The notes beneath the pieces are model-generated. The model saw only the letters and a list, made by a program, of their open reading frames with translations, was not told the DNA's origin and ran no database searches. Shown piece after piece: positions 7,803-17,920 of a stretch of DNA of 64,000 bases (the first letter of the stretch is position 1; each line of letters starts with the position of its first letter). A program made the position numbers and the translations under genes. This stretch comes from Bacteroidia bacterium. Its GTDB lineage: Bacteria; Bacteroidota; Bacteroidia; J057. The stretch is taken from assembly GCA_022760475.1 (NCBI GenBank), contig JALEFZ010000088.1, forward strand, positions 186,001 through 250,000, written 5' to 3'.

Positions 7803-8600
7803 ATGAAAAAAACTCTACTATTTATTTGTTGCTCCCTCCTTTTTGTTAGCGCATTCGCTCAAAAGGGGTTGAAACTTGGGGTGTTTATTGGCCCACAACT
7901 AGGCTATCACCAAAATTCTTCCGATCAGTCATTGAGCGAAGACATCTATCAGAACTCAAGGTTGTGGGGTTTGAATGCAGGAGCATCTATAGGATATAAC
8001 TTTGTGGACATGTTTGGCATCCGTGTCCAGGCTTTTTATTCTCAGCAAGGAAATTCTTACCTGCGTACAGTCGACGGAGTTGAGACCCGTTTTGTAGACA
8101 GGCTGGATTACCTGAAGCTACCTCTTCTGATAGGCTTCAATACAGCTACAGAAAGGCGCAAGACCAGCTTGAGCGTTTATGTTGGACCTCAATTTGCCTT
8201 GTTGACCAGGGTCGCTGAGTACAATGACAACCCTTCATTTGGTCTGTTAGAGGGAAGAGACGATCCTAAGTTGCTGTTGTCGAATGGAGAAGAAATTCTT
8301 CAAAGGCCTGGTACTGATCTATACATGCCAAGTCTATTTGGACTTGTAGGTGAGATCGGCATTGATGTACAACTTCCACCGGATAACCTGGTCATGAACT
8401 TAAGGGTTCGTCAAGATCTTTCTTTCGGAGACCTTGAAAACAAGGATGCAAACGCCACAACCTTTCAGGATGGGGTTTCTTCTACCTTCTCTTACTGGAG
8501 AAATGCCTTCGGTGCCGCTAATAACAGAAGTACAACTACTGCAGGTCTTACCTCCAGCATTTTGATAGGGTTAACCTATACCTTTCCAGCTGGTTACTAG
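7803..8600 (+). CDS. PorT-like outer-membrane beta-barrel protein
   Basis: From the ATG at 7803 the product has 265 residues and starts with a signal peptide (MKKTLLFICCSLLFVSAFAQ) cut after AQ. The mature part has the alternating pattern of a small barrel of the outer membrane beta-barrel (OMP_b-brl) type: GVFIGPQLGYHQ, WGLNAGASIGYNFVDMFGIRVQAFYSQQG, KLPLLIGFNT, LSVYVGPQFALL, and a C-terminal strand ending in SSILIGLTYTFPAGY. It would sit in the outer membrane. The family includes PorT, but many members have other or unknown roles, so the link to type IX secretion here is only suggested by the nearby sprA. The upstream ATG at 7761 would mask the signal peptide. Confidence 0.8.
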   Translation: MKKTLLFICCSLLFVSAFAQKGLKLGVFIGPQLGYHQNSSDQSLSEDIYQNSRLWGLNAGASIGYNFVDMFGIRVQAFYSQQGNSYLRTVDGVETRFVDRLDYLKLPLLIGFNTATERRKTSLSVYVGPQFALLTRVAEYNDNPSFGLLEGRDDPKLLLSNGEEILQRPGTDLYMPSLFGLVGEIGIDVQLPPDNLVMNLRVRQDLSFGDLENKDANATTFQDGVSSTFSYWRNAFGAANNRSTTTAGLTSSILIGLTYTFPAGY

Positions 8601-8638
8601 GTCTTTAGGGTAAATAAGAAAATACTGGTATTATACAG

Positions 8639-8662
8639 GGGGCGATACTTTTCGCCCCTTTT
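8639..8662 (+). terminator. Intrinsic terminator after the barrel gene
   Basis: Stem GGGGCGA / TCGCCCC (7 bp, 6-nt loop) followed by TTTT, 38 bases after the stop codon at 8600 and just before ruvA. Confidence 0.75.
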
Positions 8663-8675
8663 AAGATATATAGGG

Positions 8676-9266
8676 ATGATTGCCTTTGTAAGTGGAAAAT
8701 TGATTGAAGTTGAACCCACCCATGCCATTGTCGAATGTGGTGAGATTGGGTATTTGGTCAAGATTTCTTTGAATACTTTTAATGGGATCAAGGAAAAAAA
8801 GGACGTAAAATTGCATACCCATTTTCTGGTAAGGGAAGATAGCCAACAACTTTATGGTTTCGAATCTCCTCAGGAAAAGCAACTTTTTGAACAATTGATT
8901 GGAATATCAGGTGTAGGTGGCAACACTGCTTTGATGATCCTTTCCAGTATTTCGGCAGAAGATCTCTACCATGCGATCAGGTCTGAGGACAGTTTGGCCT
9001 TGACGAGAGTAAAGGGAATTGGGGCCAAGACTGCTGCGAGGATAATCCTGGAATTGAAAGATAAAATCAAACTGGCAGAAGGTAGCGCAGGAAGTGCAGT
9101 TGCTGGGGGAGGAGGACAGAAAAAGGCTGAGGCCCTTACTGCATTGACGAACCTTGGTCTCAATAAGGCCACCATGATCAAAAGGGTAGATAAAATCCTG
9201 AAAGACAATGGATCTGACATTTCTGTAGCTGAAATCATCAAACTGGCTCTAAGGAATCCTTCTTGA
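8676..9266 (+). CDS. ruvA: Holliday junction branch migration protein RuvA
   Basis: The 196-residue protein has the three RuvA domains: an N-terminal OB fold (MIAFVSGKLIEVEPTHAIVECGEIGYLV), a central tandem helix-hairpin-helix region (LIGISGVGGNTALMIL and LTRVKGIGAKTAARIILELK) and a C-terminal three-helix RuvB-binding domain (about residues 150-196), joined by a Gly/Ala-rich linker. RuvA tetramers bind four-way DNA junctions and load the RuvB motor. Length is normal for the family. The gene is followed by sprA, a neighbour order I recall from other Bacteroidetes. Confidence 0.96.
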   Translation: MIAFVSGKLIEVEPTHAIVECGEIGYLVKISLNTFNGIKEKKDVKLHTHFLVREDSQQLYGFESPQEKQLFEQLIGISGVGGNTALMILSSISAEDLYHAIRSEDSLALTRVKGIGAKTAARIILELKDKIKLAEGSAGSAVAGGGGQKKAEALTALTNLGLNKATMIKRVDKILKDNGSDISVAEIIKLALRNPS

Positions 9267-9314
9267 CAGGAGAGATTTTTTTCGTCCTTTGATTAAAGGA
9301 GAACAATATCGTCA

Positions 9315-9331
9315 TTGGCATAACAATAGCT
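9315..9331 (+). promoter_or_regulatory. Weak sigma-54-like GG-N10-GC site before sprA
   Basis: TTGGCATAACAATAGCT has GG (9317-9318) and GC (9329-9330) at the exact 10-base spacing of a -24/-12 promoter. The -24 half (TTGGCA) fits well; the -12 half reads TAGC instead of TTGC. Possibly chance. Confidence 0.2.
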
Positions 9332-9394
9332 AGTTTTCCTTATATGAATGCAAGTATCCATAAAAAATGGCCTTTTATCCTTAGGAATATTTCC

Positions 9395-9402
9395 TAGTTT
9401 TG
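9395..9402 (+). promoter_or_regulatory. Candidate -7 element of the sprA promoter
   Basis: TAGTTTTG fits TAnnTTTG. It overlaps the right arm of a small inverted repeat (TAGGAA at 9382-9387, TTCCTA at 9391-9396), and lies about 70 bases upstream of an ATG (9471) and 126 bases upstream of the TTG start used for sprA. The -33 region is TTTTA rather than TTTG. Confidence 0.35.
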
Positions 9403-9527
9403 CATCAACAACAATCACTAAAAAGTTTTTACCCTTCCTTTAAAAGCATCAGAATTCTCCATTTCTGCCTATGAAGCAAGCTCTACGCTGGATTTTTTAA
9501 ATAGGAAATTACCAAAAACAACGCGCT

Positions 9528-12500
9528 TTGTCGAAGTTTAGCATCGCACTACTGGTGTCTGCAATAGTATCACTATTCTACACCCAGCCGGAGTCTTCGT
9601 CTGCTTTATCTGAAAACTATTTCACGGATAAAGACAGCCTTATCGTCAAAAATCTTGACCCTGAAAATGATACTTCAAAGGTTAAGAAAAACCCCAATGA
9701 CCATGCAGGTGACCCTACCCAGCAGAAGGAGATTACTCCTATGCATTTGGATTACCCGGGTTCATATAAGGTGATCTACGAATTAGAAGACAGCCTTACT
9801 GGTTACAACATCTACGAAAAAATGGGCAACATAGATATGCGCCGCCCATCTCACATCAGCTTTGATGATTACGTAGATTATCGCCTGAAGGAACTGAGAA
9901 GAAATCACTTCAGAGAAATGGCCGATGCTGCCAGTGGTGGTGAGCAAGATGGACTTTCTTTGGACATCAACATTGAAGAACTCTCGGACATCTTCGGTGG
10001 AGGGACCATCTCAATCCGACCCACAGGCTTTGCGACCCTGAGGTTTTCTATCGATAGAAACGTAAGTAAAAATCCACAGCTTTCTTCCCAACTTCAAAAA
10101 ATTACCCTCTTCAATTTCGACCAGAATATCCAGGTTGGGGTAATTGGCCAAATCGGTGAGCGCCTCAGAATGAACGTAAACTTCGACACCCAGGCGACCT
10201 TCGATTTTGAAGATGAATTGAAGTTGGAGCACAATGGTACCGAAGATCAAATCCTTCAAAACATTGCTGCAGGTAATGTGAGCATGCAGGTGGGTAACTC
10301 CTTGATTGTCGGTCGCCAGAACCTTTTGGGACTGAAAACAACCCTCAAGTTCGGACCTGTTTATGTAAGTGGGATCGCTTCCATTGAGCAGGGACAGGTT
10401 CAAACCTTGAAAGTCGCTGGAGGTGGAGCAGTTGAAACCCCATTTGAAAAAGAAGTAACGGAGTACGATGCCAACCGCCACTTCTTCCTGAACCACTATT
10501 TCCGCTCTCAATACGAAACGGCTCTTCAAAATCTACCTGTGATTCAGTCCAGGCTTCAGATTCAGCAGGTGGAAGTATGGGTAGAAAGACAAGGTTTTAC
10601 CAGAGATAATAGAAATGCATTGGCTTTGGTAGACCTGGGGGAAAACGACAATCCAGGTCAAGGCCGTATTTATAATCCAACAGCTGTTACCTCAGAACCC
10701 AGCCAGCCATTTCCCGGTAATGACGCAAACGACCTTTACCAATTCATGGATGACCTACCTGGCGCAAGAGATGTAACCTCGGCTCAGCAGTCTATCGAGA
10801 GTTTAGTAGATAAAAACTTTGTCAATACTGAAGATTACGAGGTGGTTTCCAATATGAGGAAGCTGCAAGCGAATGAATATACCATCAATTCTGCCTTGGG
10901 ATATATCTCTCTGAATACGCCCATCCAGTCAGATCAAGTACTGTGTGTGGCTTATAGATATACATTAAATGGACAGGTTTATCAGGTAGGGGATCTTTCG
11001 AATGATGTTCCTGCCAATGCGGAGAACACCAACGTCCTTTTCCTGAAGATGCTAAAGCCTTCGGTACTGAGGGTAGGAGAGTATCCCGCCTGGGATTTGA
11101 TGATGAAGAATATCTATCAAATTCAGTATGGGATCAATAGGGATGGATTTTTCCTGGATGTAAAATATGAGTCCGGTACCAGTGCTGGTAAAATCAATTA
11201 CCTTCCTGAAGGTCCTGTCAAAGATAAGCCATTGATTCAGGTATTGAATATTGACCGCCTGACCAACCACACCGCTCCTGGCCCGGATAACTTCTTCGAT
11301 TTTGTCGAACCTTTTACCATCCTCCCACAGCGAGGGCTGGTTATTTTTCCTGTTTTGGAACCCTTTGGTAGCCACCTTGAAAGCAAACTTCAGGGAGACG
11401 AAGAAGCCATTGAGCAATACGTCTTCCGGCAACTGTATTCTAACACCCAAGCAAGTGCCCGGCAGAATGGACCGCAATTCAGGTACTCGCTTGAAGGGTA
11501 TTTCCGATCCTCGAGCAATGCAGAGATTCCCCTGAATACATTTAACCTCTCGGAAGGAGGAGTAATTGTAAGGGCAGGAGGCCGCCAGTTGACCGAAGGT
11601 ACAGACTATCGAATAGACCAAATTGCGGGGAAGATCATCATTACCAATGAAGCCATCCTTACTTCCAACCAGGACATTGAGGTATCTTTTGAAAGTTCTT
11701 CCTTGTACCGCCTGCAAAATAAGACCCTTTTGGGATCGAGGATTGAATATAGTCCTTCCCAAGACCTTTCTTTGGGAGGCACCATCCTGAACCTGAGAGA
11801 ACAGCCTTTCAACAACAAAACCATCCTGGGTGATGAACCTGTAAACAATACCCTTTGGGGCTTTGATGGTACTTATGACAGGGAAGCACCATTCCTGACC
11901 AAAGTTTTGGATAAATTGCCTTTCTATACCACCAAAGCCAGCTCGCAGATAACTGCGGCAGGTGAATTTGCCCAATTTCTTCCCGGTGTGCCACGTGCCA
12001 TCAGAAACTCCACAGATAGAGGAATCGTCTACCTGGACGACTTTGAAGCGGCGGCTACTCCTTTCACCCTGATGGGTTGGCAGCGCTGGAAGGTAGCTAC
12101 TTATCCCGAAGGAAACGATCGGCTCTTTGATCCGAGAGAACTTTATACCAGCCCATTGGCAGAGAACTATAGCCGAGCCAAACTTTCCTGGTATACCATT
12201 GACCAGATATACTACAACAGGTGGAGAAACAGGGTTCCTGAGGAGGATCAAAACAGCAACTATACCCGTCAGATTACGCCAAATGAAATTTTCCCCACGG
12301 CTCAGCGTGCTTTCGGTAGCCAGTTGTTGCAGCCAACCTTTGACCTGCGATACAATCCACTGGAAAGAGGCTTTTACAATTTTCAGGTGGATAAGAACAG
12401 GGTCGAACCCAATGGTAATTTCTCAAATCCCGAGGAGAACTGGGCAGGTATCATGCGCTCCATCGACGTGAACAATGACTTCGAGGCGACCAATGTAGAG

Positions 12501-15500
12501 TTTGTGGAGTTTTGGTTGATGGACCCATTTGACCCTACGGATGGCAATCCTGCTTCACAAGGAGGGGAGTTATACTTCAACCTGGGACTTGTAGATGAAG
12601 ATGTCCTACCGGATGGAAGATTATTTCGCGAGCATGCCTTGCCAAATACGGAGGTCCCAACGGCAGTTACCCTTCCCGATACTACATTTTGGGGACCTAT
12701 TGTGAACAATGTACCTGCGGCAGAAACCTTTGCGAATGATCCTCAGGCAAGGCTGCTACAGGATGTCGGTTTGGATGGTCTTCCATCTGATAAGGAGGCA
12801 ATTTTCTACGAAAATGTCATCGATACCTTGACAGGTTATTTAACACCTCAGGCCTTGGCCAAATTATCTGGTGACCCGAGTTCGGATGATTATCGAAGTT
12901 TTAGAGATCCCTTCTATGACAGTTTGACTGCACCACTTCTCGATCGATATGAATTCTGGAACGGCATGGAAGGAAACTCTCCAACCGCAGAAAATAATAC
13001 CAATACAGAAGAATCCCTTCAATCTACCAACAGGCCTGACATTGAAGATGTGAATAGAAACGGGAGTTTGAACCAAAGTGAGCAGTATTGGCAATATAGA
13101 ATCAGGCTGCACCCTGACTCCCTGGAACCTGGGAATAACTTTGTTGTGGACCAGTACAGAACACCACCCATCCCTGTAGGACAGGGTACAAGAGAGGTAA
13201 CCTGGTATCAGATCAGGATTCCTATCCGTGCAGGTACTTCAATCAACGGTATTACCAACTTCCAGAGTATCAACTTCATGCGCATGTACATGACAGGTTT
13301 CTCGGAAGAGGTGATCCTTCGTATGACTGAGTTTCAGTTGATTTCTTCTAACTGGATTCGCTTCCCTGGAACTTTGGCTGAGGAAGGTACGGTAGTTACG
13401 CCTATTGAAGAATCAGGAACTCAGTTTGAACTTGGAGCCTTGTCCTTTGAGGAGAATTCAAGGAAAGAACCCTTCAACTACGTACTTCCTCCAGGTATTA
13501 TCCAACAGAATATCAATGGTAACCTCGCTTCAAATGTAAGGCAGAATGAGCGCTCTTTGACACTCAGAACCTGTAATCTTGAAGAAGGAGATGCGAGGGG
13601 TATCTACAAAATCGTAAGGCAAGACCTTCGTCAGTACAAGCGCCTAAAAATGTTTGTCCATGGAGAACCGCTCGATGATGGTTTTGGTAGCAATCCCAAC
13701 TTTGAAGAACGAGGGGATGCTAAGGTATTTATTCGATTGGGTCTGGACAATGACGAGAATTACTATGAATACGAAATGCCGCTTACTCCTTCAAATCCAT
13801 TGGGAGGACCAAGCGATCCGTCGAATGTCTGGCCATTGGAAAACGAATTTGACATCGATCTGGCCTTGCTGGCCCAGGCAAAAGGAAATCGTAATGCGGC
13901 TAACTTCGGTTTGATATATCGCTACCGGGATACCACAGGCCTACCCGAAGGGCATGCCATCATAGTACGTGGTACACCCAAGTTGTCTGATGTCAGAAAC
14001 ATCATGATAGGGGTGAGAAACCCCGAGGACCCCGGAGGACAACCCATCTGTCTTGAAGTCTGGGTCAATGAGTTGCGCCTGACCAACTTTGACCGTAAAA
14101 AAGGTTTTGCATTCAATACCAATGCCTCATTTAAATTGGCAGATCTAGGGACTGTGAATGCCACAGCTTCCTACAAGTCCGCAGGCTTTGGCCCACTTGA
14201 ACAGAAGTTGAGTACCCGATCACAGGAAGAAAATTTCCGCTACAACATCAACGCAAACTTGAGCCTTGATAAGTTCTTACCTGAAAAATGGGGCGTTTCG
14301 GCGCCTGTTTCCGCCACCTATGGGGAGGAGCAAATTACGCCACTCTTTAATCCACAGGAGGAGGATGTTACGGTAGACCGGCTCAGGGAAATCCTGCCGC
14401 CAGAGGTAGTCCAGGATACCATCCGGCAGATTCAAGACTATCGACGGTCGAGGTCTATCTCACTGAACAACTGGAAGGTGAATCCCGGTGGGGCAAAGAC
14501 CAACTCCGCCAGACCAAGTGCCAGACCTACCAGGCCTACCCGAACCCCTCAAAAAGGGAAAAAGGAAAAGCAGAAGGCGAAGATGCCATGGTCGATATCC
14601 AACTTTGACTTCACTTTCGCTTACAGTGAGCAGGAAGCAAGGAATTCAACCATCCAAAGGCAATACAATACCCAGCACCGCGGGGCAGTAAATTACCGCT
14701 ATAACTTCCCCAAAGTATCTTTGAAGCCCTTCAAGTTCATGGAAACTTCCAAGTTCTTGCAAAAGAATGCAGGTTTCCTGACCCGATTTGAATTGAAACC
14801 CTTTCCTTCAAATATTTCTGTAGGGGTACTTGGAGATAGAAGATTTGAAGAAAGAATACTTAGACCCATTGGCTTGAGTGAAACTTCTATCGAACCTCTT
14901 TTTGCCAAAAACTTCCAATTAAACAGAAACTATAACCTTACATGGCCATTGACCCGAAATCTTCAGCTAACTTTTAATGCTGCCAATACTGGTCGTGTGG
15001 ATGAAGTGCGGGGATACTGGGAGACTGCCAGCCAAAGAGAAAGGGATTCCATTGGTACCTTGAGGGATAACCTCTTGTACATAGGGAAAGATACAGCCTT
15101 GGGACATGACCGCTATGTGAATTTTGGAAGGAACATTGGTTACCAGCATAACCTGAATGTTGCCTACAAACTTCCATTTTCGCAAATAAAAATTCTGAGT
15201 TGGATCAGTGGGACATTGAATTATACAGCTACCTTCAACTGGCTGCAAGCGCCAGAAATTCTGCCTAGCCAGGGGGGAACCATCACGAATAATCAGACTA
15301 TCCAGGCAGTTACGAGGCTAGATCTAAATTCAGTTTATCGAAAGGTAAAACCCTTCCAGAAGATCTTAGATGGGGAGAAGAACTTCAGTAAGTACCTTGA
15401 ACCCAAGGAACCGAAGAAAAAAGAGGAAGAAACGAAAAAGCCCATTACCCCAGGAAAGGAAACCAAGGAGGAGGTTGCTCCTAAGGATACCGCCAAGCGA

Positions 15501-16997
15501 ATTGATCCGCTTTGGTTTCCCAAGCGAATAGCCAGGGAGGTTACAAGGATTGCCCTTAGTGTGAAGAATATCGACCTGAACTTTAATAGGACTGCAGGAA
15601 CGATATTGCCAGGTTACTTGCCGAGTACAGACAATTTCGGTCTTGACTGGGAGTACCTCAACCAGGGTACGCAGATGTTTAGCGGGATTGTACCCCCTAC
15701 CTGGCAGTTTGTCTTCGGAGGGCAGCAAGACGTACGGGGAATTGCGGCTGAAAATGGTTGGATTACTCAGGATACGACGCTCTCCAAGCTATTCCAACAA
15801 AATGTCTCGGACAACCTGACTGCCAGGACATCTCTTGAATTATTCAAAGGATTCAGGATAGACCTGAATGCAAACAGGACCAGTACCCTGAACAACTCTG
15901 AGTATTTTCGTTTTGATCCTGCAACCAATGGCTTCAACAGTTTTGATCCATTGACAACAGGGAATCTGAATATGACTTATATATTCATCAACTCAGCCTT
16001 TGATCCTGAAGATCCTGAATTGCCTTCTTCCAGGTTCTTGAGAGAGTTTTCAAATGCTCGAACAGTCATCTCAAGGAGGTTGGCAGAAAGGGATCCTGAG
16101 TTTGCGAATAGAGACGACGAAACGGTATTTGGTTTCCGAAATGGATACCTGGGGTCGAATCAGGATGTATTGATTACCTCTTTCCTTTCTGCCTACGGCA
16201 TCGTGGGGCCAGAAAATATCGAGCTGTCAGCCCAGCCTTTGATTCCTCTTCCAAACTGGAGCATCAACTACAATGGCCTTTCACAATTACCATTTATCAA
16301 GGATCACTTTAATTCCATTACCCTGCGGCATGCCTACCGCTCTACTTATACGGTTGGTACATTTAATAACAATCTGCTGTTCAGGGACTTTGATATGGAT
16401 GGTTTTGCGGACGAGTTCCAATTGATTGATACTTTCCAGACTGTAGGTTTCAACGTCTTTGATACCTACTCTCAGTTCTTTATTCAAGGAGTTCAGATAT
16501 CGGAAAGTTTTTCACCATTGATCGGTGTCAGCCTTACAGCCAAAAATGGTTTGCAGGGAACCTTTGAATACAAGAAGTCGCGTCAATTGACCCTGAACAT
16601 CGGTAACCTCCAGGTGATTGAAACACGAAATCAGGACATTAGCTTTGACCTACGATATAGAAAGAATAAGCTCAACCTCTTCTTTAGGGCGTTTGGGCGA
16701 GATTTTGACCTGCAAAATACAGCCAACTTCGCATTGAATGTGACTTACAGGCAAAATTACGAGGTAAACAGGCGTTTGCCAGGCGATAGGGTGGGAGGAC
16801 CGACAGACTTTATAGAACAGACAACCAGGGGGGCTGCAACCCTTATCCTTGGTCCGTCAATCGAATATGTTGCGAATAAACGTCTGAATATCAAAGCCTT
16901 CTTTGACTTTAACTGGAATAACCCTTATACACTTGCAACCATTGAAACAAGGTTCTCAAGTGGAGGTATTCAGTTAAGGTTCTCCTTGGCTAACTAG
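9528..16997 (+). CDS. sprA: SprA, type IX secretion outer-membrane translocon
   Basis: This 2489-residue protein is the largest in the window and has the size of SprA/Sov. SprA forms the very large single-chain outer-membrane barrel through which type IX secretion cargo leaves the cell, and it is needed for gliding in gliding species. Seen here are a signal-peptide-like start (SKFSIALLVSAIVSLFYTQ), a conserved early block (NIYEKMGNIDMRRPSHISF), many long alternating strands with R/N/F-rich turns, the plug-type block GIVYLDDFEAAATPFTLMGW, and a barrel-type C-terminal strand FSSGGIQLRFSLAN. Two Lys/Pro/Glu-rich linkers occur near residues 1660-1690 and 1955-1990. The start is a TTG: an ATG in the same frame at 9471 is cut off by a TAA at 9498-9500. 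ruvA precedes it. Confidence 0.95.
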   Translation: MSKFSIALLVSAIVSLFYTQPESSSALSENYFTDKDSLIVKNLDPENDTSKVKKNPNDHAGDPTQQKEITPMHLDYPGSYKVIYELEDSLTGYNIYEKMGNIDMRRPSHISFDDYVDYRLKELRRNHFREMADAASGGEQDGLSLDINIEELSDIFGGGTISIRPTGFATLRFSIDRNVSKNPQLSSQLQKITLFNFDQNIQVGVIGQIGERLRMNVNFDTQATFDFEDELKLEHNGTEDQILQNIAAGNVSMQVGNSLIVGRQNLLGLKTTLKFGPVYVSGIASIEQGQVQTLKVAGGGAVETPFEKEVTEYDANRHFFLNHYFRSQYETALQNLPVIQSRLQIQQVEVWVERQGFTRDNRNALALVDLGENDNPGQGRIYNPTAVTSEPSQPFPGNDANDLYQFMDDLPGARDVTSAQQSIESLVDKNFVNTEDYEVVSNMRKLQANEYTINSALGYISLNTPIQSDQVLCVAYRYTLNGQVYQVGDLSNDVPANAENTNVLFLKMLKPSVLRVGEYPAWDLMMKNIYQIQYGINRDGFFLDVKYESGTSAGKINYLPEGPVKDKPLIQVLNIDRLTNHTAPGPDNFFDFVEPFTILPQRGLVIFPVLEPFGSHLESKLQGDEEAIEQYVFRQLYSNTQASARQNGPQFRYSLEGYFRSSSNAEIPLNTFNLSEGGVIVRAGGRQLTEGTDYRIDQIAGKIIITNEAILTSNQDIEVSFESSSLYRLQNKTLLGSRIEYSPSQDLSLGGTILNLREQPFNNKTILGDEPVNNTLWGFDGTYDREAPFLTKVLDKLPFYTTKASSQITAAGEFAQFLPGVPRAIRNSTDRGIVYLDDFEAAATPFTLMGWQRWKVATYPEGNDRLFDPRELYTSPLAENYSRAKLSWYTIDQIYYNRWRNRVPEEDQNSNYTRQITPNEIFPTAQRAFGSQLLQPTFDLRYNPLERGFYNFQVDKNRVEPNGNFSNPEENWAGIMRSIDVNNDFEATNVEFVEFWLMDPFDPTDGNPASQGGELYFNLGLVDEDVLPDGRLFREHALPNTEVPTAVTLPDTTFWGPIVNNVPAAETFANDPQARLLQDVGLDGLPSDKEAIFYENVIDTLTGYLTPQALAKLSGDPSSDDYRSFRDPFYDSLTAPLLDRYEFWNGMEGNSPTAENNTNTEESLQSTNRPDIEDVNRNGSLNQSEQYWQYRIRLHPDSLEPGNNFVVDQYRTPPIPVGQGTREVTWYQIRIPIRAGTSINGITNFQSINFMRMYMTGFSEEVILRMTEFQLISSNWIRFPGTLAEEGTVVTPIEESGTQFELGALSFEENSRKEPFNYVLPPGIIQQNINGNLASNVRQNERSLTLRTCNLEEGDARGIYKIVRQDLRQYKRLKMFVHGEPLDDGFGSNPNFEERGDAKVFIRLGLDNDENYYEYEMPLTPSNPLGGPSDPSNVWPLENEFDIDLALLAQAKGNRNAANFGLIYRYRDTTGLPEGHAIIVRGTPKLSDVRNIMIGVRNPEDPGGQPICLEVWVNELRLTNFDRKKGFAFNTNASFKLADLGTVNATASYKSAGFGPLEQKLSTRSQEENFRYNINANLSLDKFLPEKWGVSAPVSATYGEEQITPLFNPQEEDVTVDRLREILPPEVVQDTIRQIQDYRRSRSISLNNWKVNPGGAKTNSARPSARPTRPTRTPQKGKKEKQKAKMPWSISNFDFTFAYSEQEARNSTIQRQYNTQHRGAVNYRYNFPKVSLKPFKFMETSKFLQKNAGFLTRFELKPFPSNISVGVLGDRRFEERILRPIGLSETSIEPLFAKNFQLNRNYNLTWPLTRNLQLTFNAANTGRVDEVRGYWETASQRERDSIGTLRDNLLYIGKDTALGHDRYVNFGRNIGYQHNLNVAYKLPFSQIKILSWISGTLNYTATFNWLQAPEILPSQGGTITNNQTIQAVTRLDLNSVYRKVKPFQKILDGEKNFSKYLEPKEPKKKEEETKKPITPGKETKEEVAPKDTAKRIDPLWFPKRIAREVTRIALSVKNIDLNFNRTAGTILPGYLPSTDNFGLDWEYLNQGTQMFSGIVPPTWQFVFGGQQDVRGIAAENGWITQDTTLSKLFQQNVSDNLTARTSLELFKGFRIDLNANRTSTLNNSEYFRFDPATNGFNSFDPLTTGNLNMTYIFINSAFDPEDPELPSSRFLREFSNARTVISRRLAERDPEFANRDDETVFGFRNGYLGSNQDVLITSFLSAYGIVGPENIELSAQPLIPLPNWSINYNGLSQLPFIKDHFNSITLRHAYRSTYTVGTFNNNLLFRDFDMDGFADEFQLIDTFQTVGFNVFDTYSQFFIQGVQISESFSPLIGVSLTAKNGLQGTFEYKKSRQLTLNIGNLQVIETRNQDISFDLRYRKNKLNLFFRAFGRDFDLQNTANFALNVTYRQNYEVNRRLPGDRVGGPTDFIEQTTRGAATLILGPSIEYVANKRLNIKAFFDFNWNNPYTLATIETRFSSGGIQLRFSLAN

Positions 16998-17018
16998 GAC
17001 ATTTAGGCGATAAGTCAT

Positions 17019-17047
17019 GGGCAGGGAAGCTTTCCCTGCCCTTTTTT
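17019..17047 (+). terminator. Intrinsic terminator after sprA
   Basis: Perfect 10-bp stem GGGCAGGGAA / TTCCCTGCCC with a 3-nt loop followed by a run of seven T, 21 bases after the sprA stop codon. Confidence 0.9.
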
Positions 17048-17077
17048 TATGTAAATTCAGGCATTAGCATAAAAAAT

Positions 17078-17920
17078 ATGGACAACCCAAAAGCACTACA
17101 CACTCATATTCTTGACATGGTAGTTCAGGAGGAGTTTTCAAAAGCCCTCAAGGAGATCTCCAAAAGCTATCCCCAAAGAAAATGGTGGAATCTTTTTGGC
17201 AAGTTGGAGAGGCAAAAGGGGGAATATGCCTTTGAATTGCTGGCAGCCCTGCTTCAAAAGAAAGGATTTCAGGCTGTTCAATACCTGGAGTGGAGGAATG
17301 ATTTTGTAGGAGAGGTGGCCGAATTATTCAAAGCATTTGAGTACCTGGAAAAAAACAAGGCTTCGAAGGAAATCATAGAGCCGATGGGTAATTTTCTTGT
17401 AGATTTTACCGAATCTGCTGCTACTTATATAGAAGAAAGCATTGAGCAGAGACCTCCTCATAATCCTTATCCCAAAACATGGTTTGATGGTTCTGTGGTG
17501 AGAAGTTGGGCTGAATATCTTGCCACTTATTTAAAAGATATTGATCCCCAAAAAGAAGAAAAAGTTCGCCTTTCAAAAGCCAGGATAAGTGCAATGATCA
17601 TGGGGCATTATCCTGAACAGTTTGGCCCGGATTTAGCCAAAGCAGCAGATCTTGTCGAAAGGAATGGCCAAACGGACTTTGCAATTACCCTTTACGAGGA
17701 CGTGATAAAGGTCATTTCCCCTTCTTTTGATCGGTTGGAAGTAGAGTTGGGGCAAGGTATAATTGAATGGACAGCGGAAGGAAGGATAATTGCAAATTGT
17801 CTTAGGACCACAGTTTTGGCCTTGAAAAGGCTCAACTCCTATAATGATCCCAATTCCTATCTTGAAAGGTCTGAGTCTATCATCGAAAGGCTCAAGGACT
17901 CATCAAAAGGTCAGGCTTAG
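17078..17920 (+). CDS. Unknown helical cytoplasmic protein
   Basis: I do not recognise this 280-residue protein. It has no signal peptide or membrane segment. The sequence is strongly helical, with a conserved-looking motif RKWWNLFGKLERQKGEYAFELLAALL near residues 46-71 and an aromatic segment NPYPKTWFDGSVVRSWAEYLATYL near 134-157. The later region (about 175-275) has the helix-turn-helix periodicity of TPR-like repeats (QTDFAITLYEDVIKVISPSF). Its 3' end overlaps the convergent beta-lactamase-type gene by 29 bases, so the two mRNAs are complementary at their ends. Confidence 0.7.
   Translation: MDNPKALHTHILDMVVQEEFSKALKEISKSYPQRKWWNLFGKLERQKGEYAFELLAALLQKKGFQAVQYLEWRNDFVGEVAELFKAFEYLEKNKASKEIIEPMGNFLVDFTESAATYIEESIEQRPPHNPYPKTWFDGSVVRSWAEYLATYLKDIDPQKEEKVRLSKARISAMIMGHYPEQFGPDLAKAADLVERNGQTDFAITLYEDVIKVISPSFDRLEVELGQGIIEWTAEGRIIANCLRTTVLALKRLNSYNDPNSYLERSESIIERLKDSSKGQA

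Noticed and set aside
7574-7849. 91-codon plus-strand frame running into the barrel gene
   Set aside because: It is out of frame with the signal-peptide start at 7803, with no family-like sequence; treated as intergenic.
11052-12251. 399-codon open frame on the minus strand inside sprA
   Set aside because: It is antisense to a well-supported gene, its residue composition is Arg/Ser/Gln-rich and it resembles no family; such shadows are expected opposite long GC-neutral genes.
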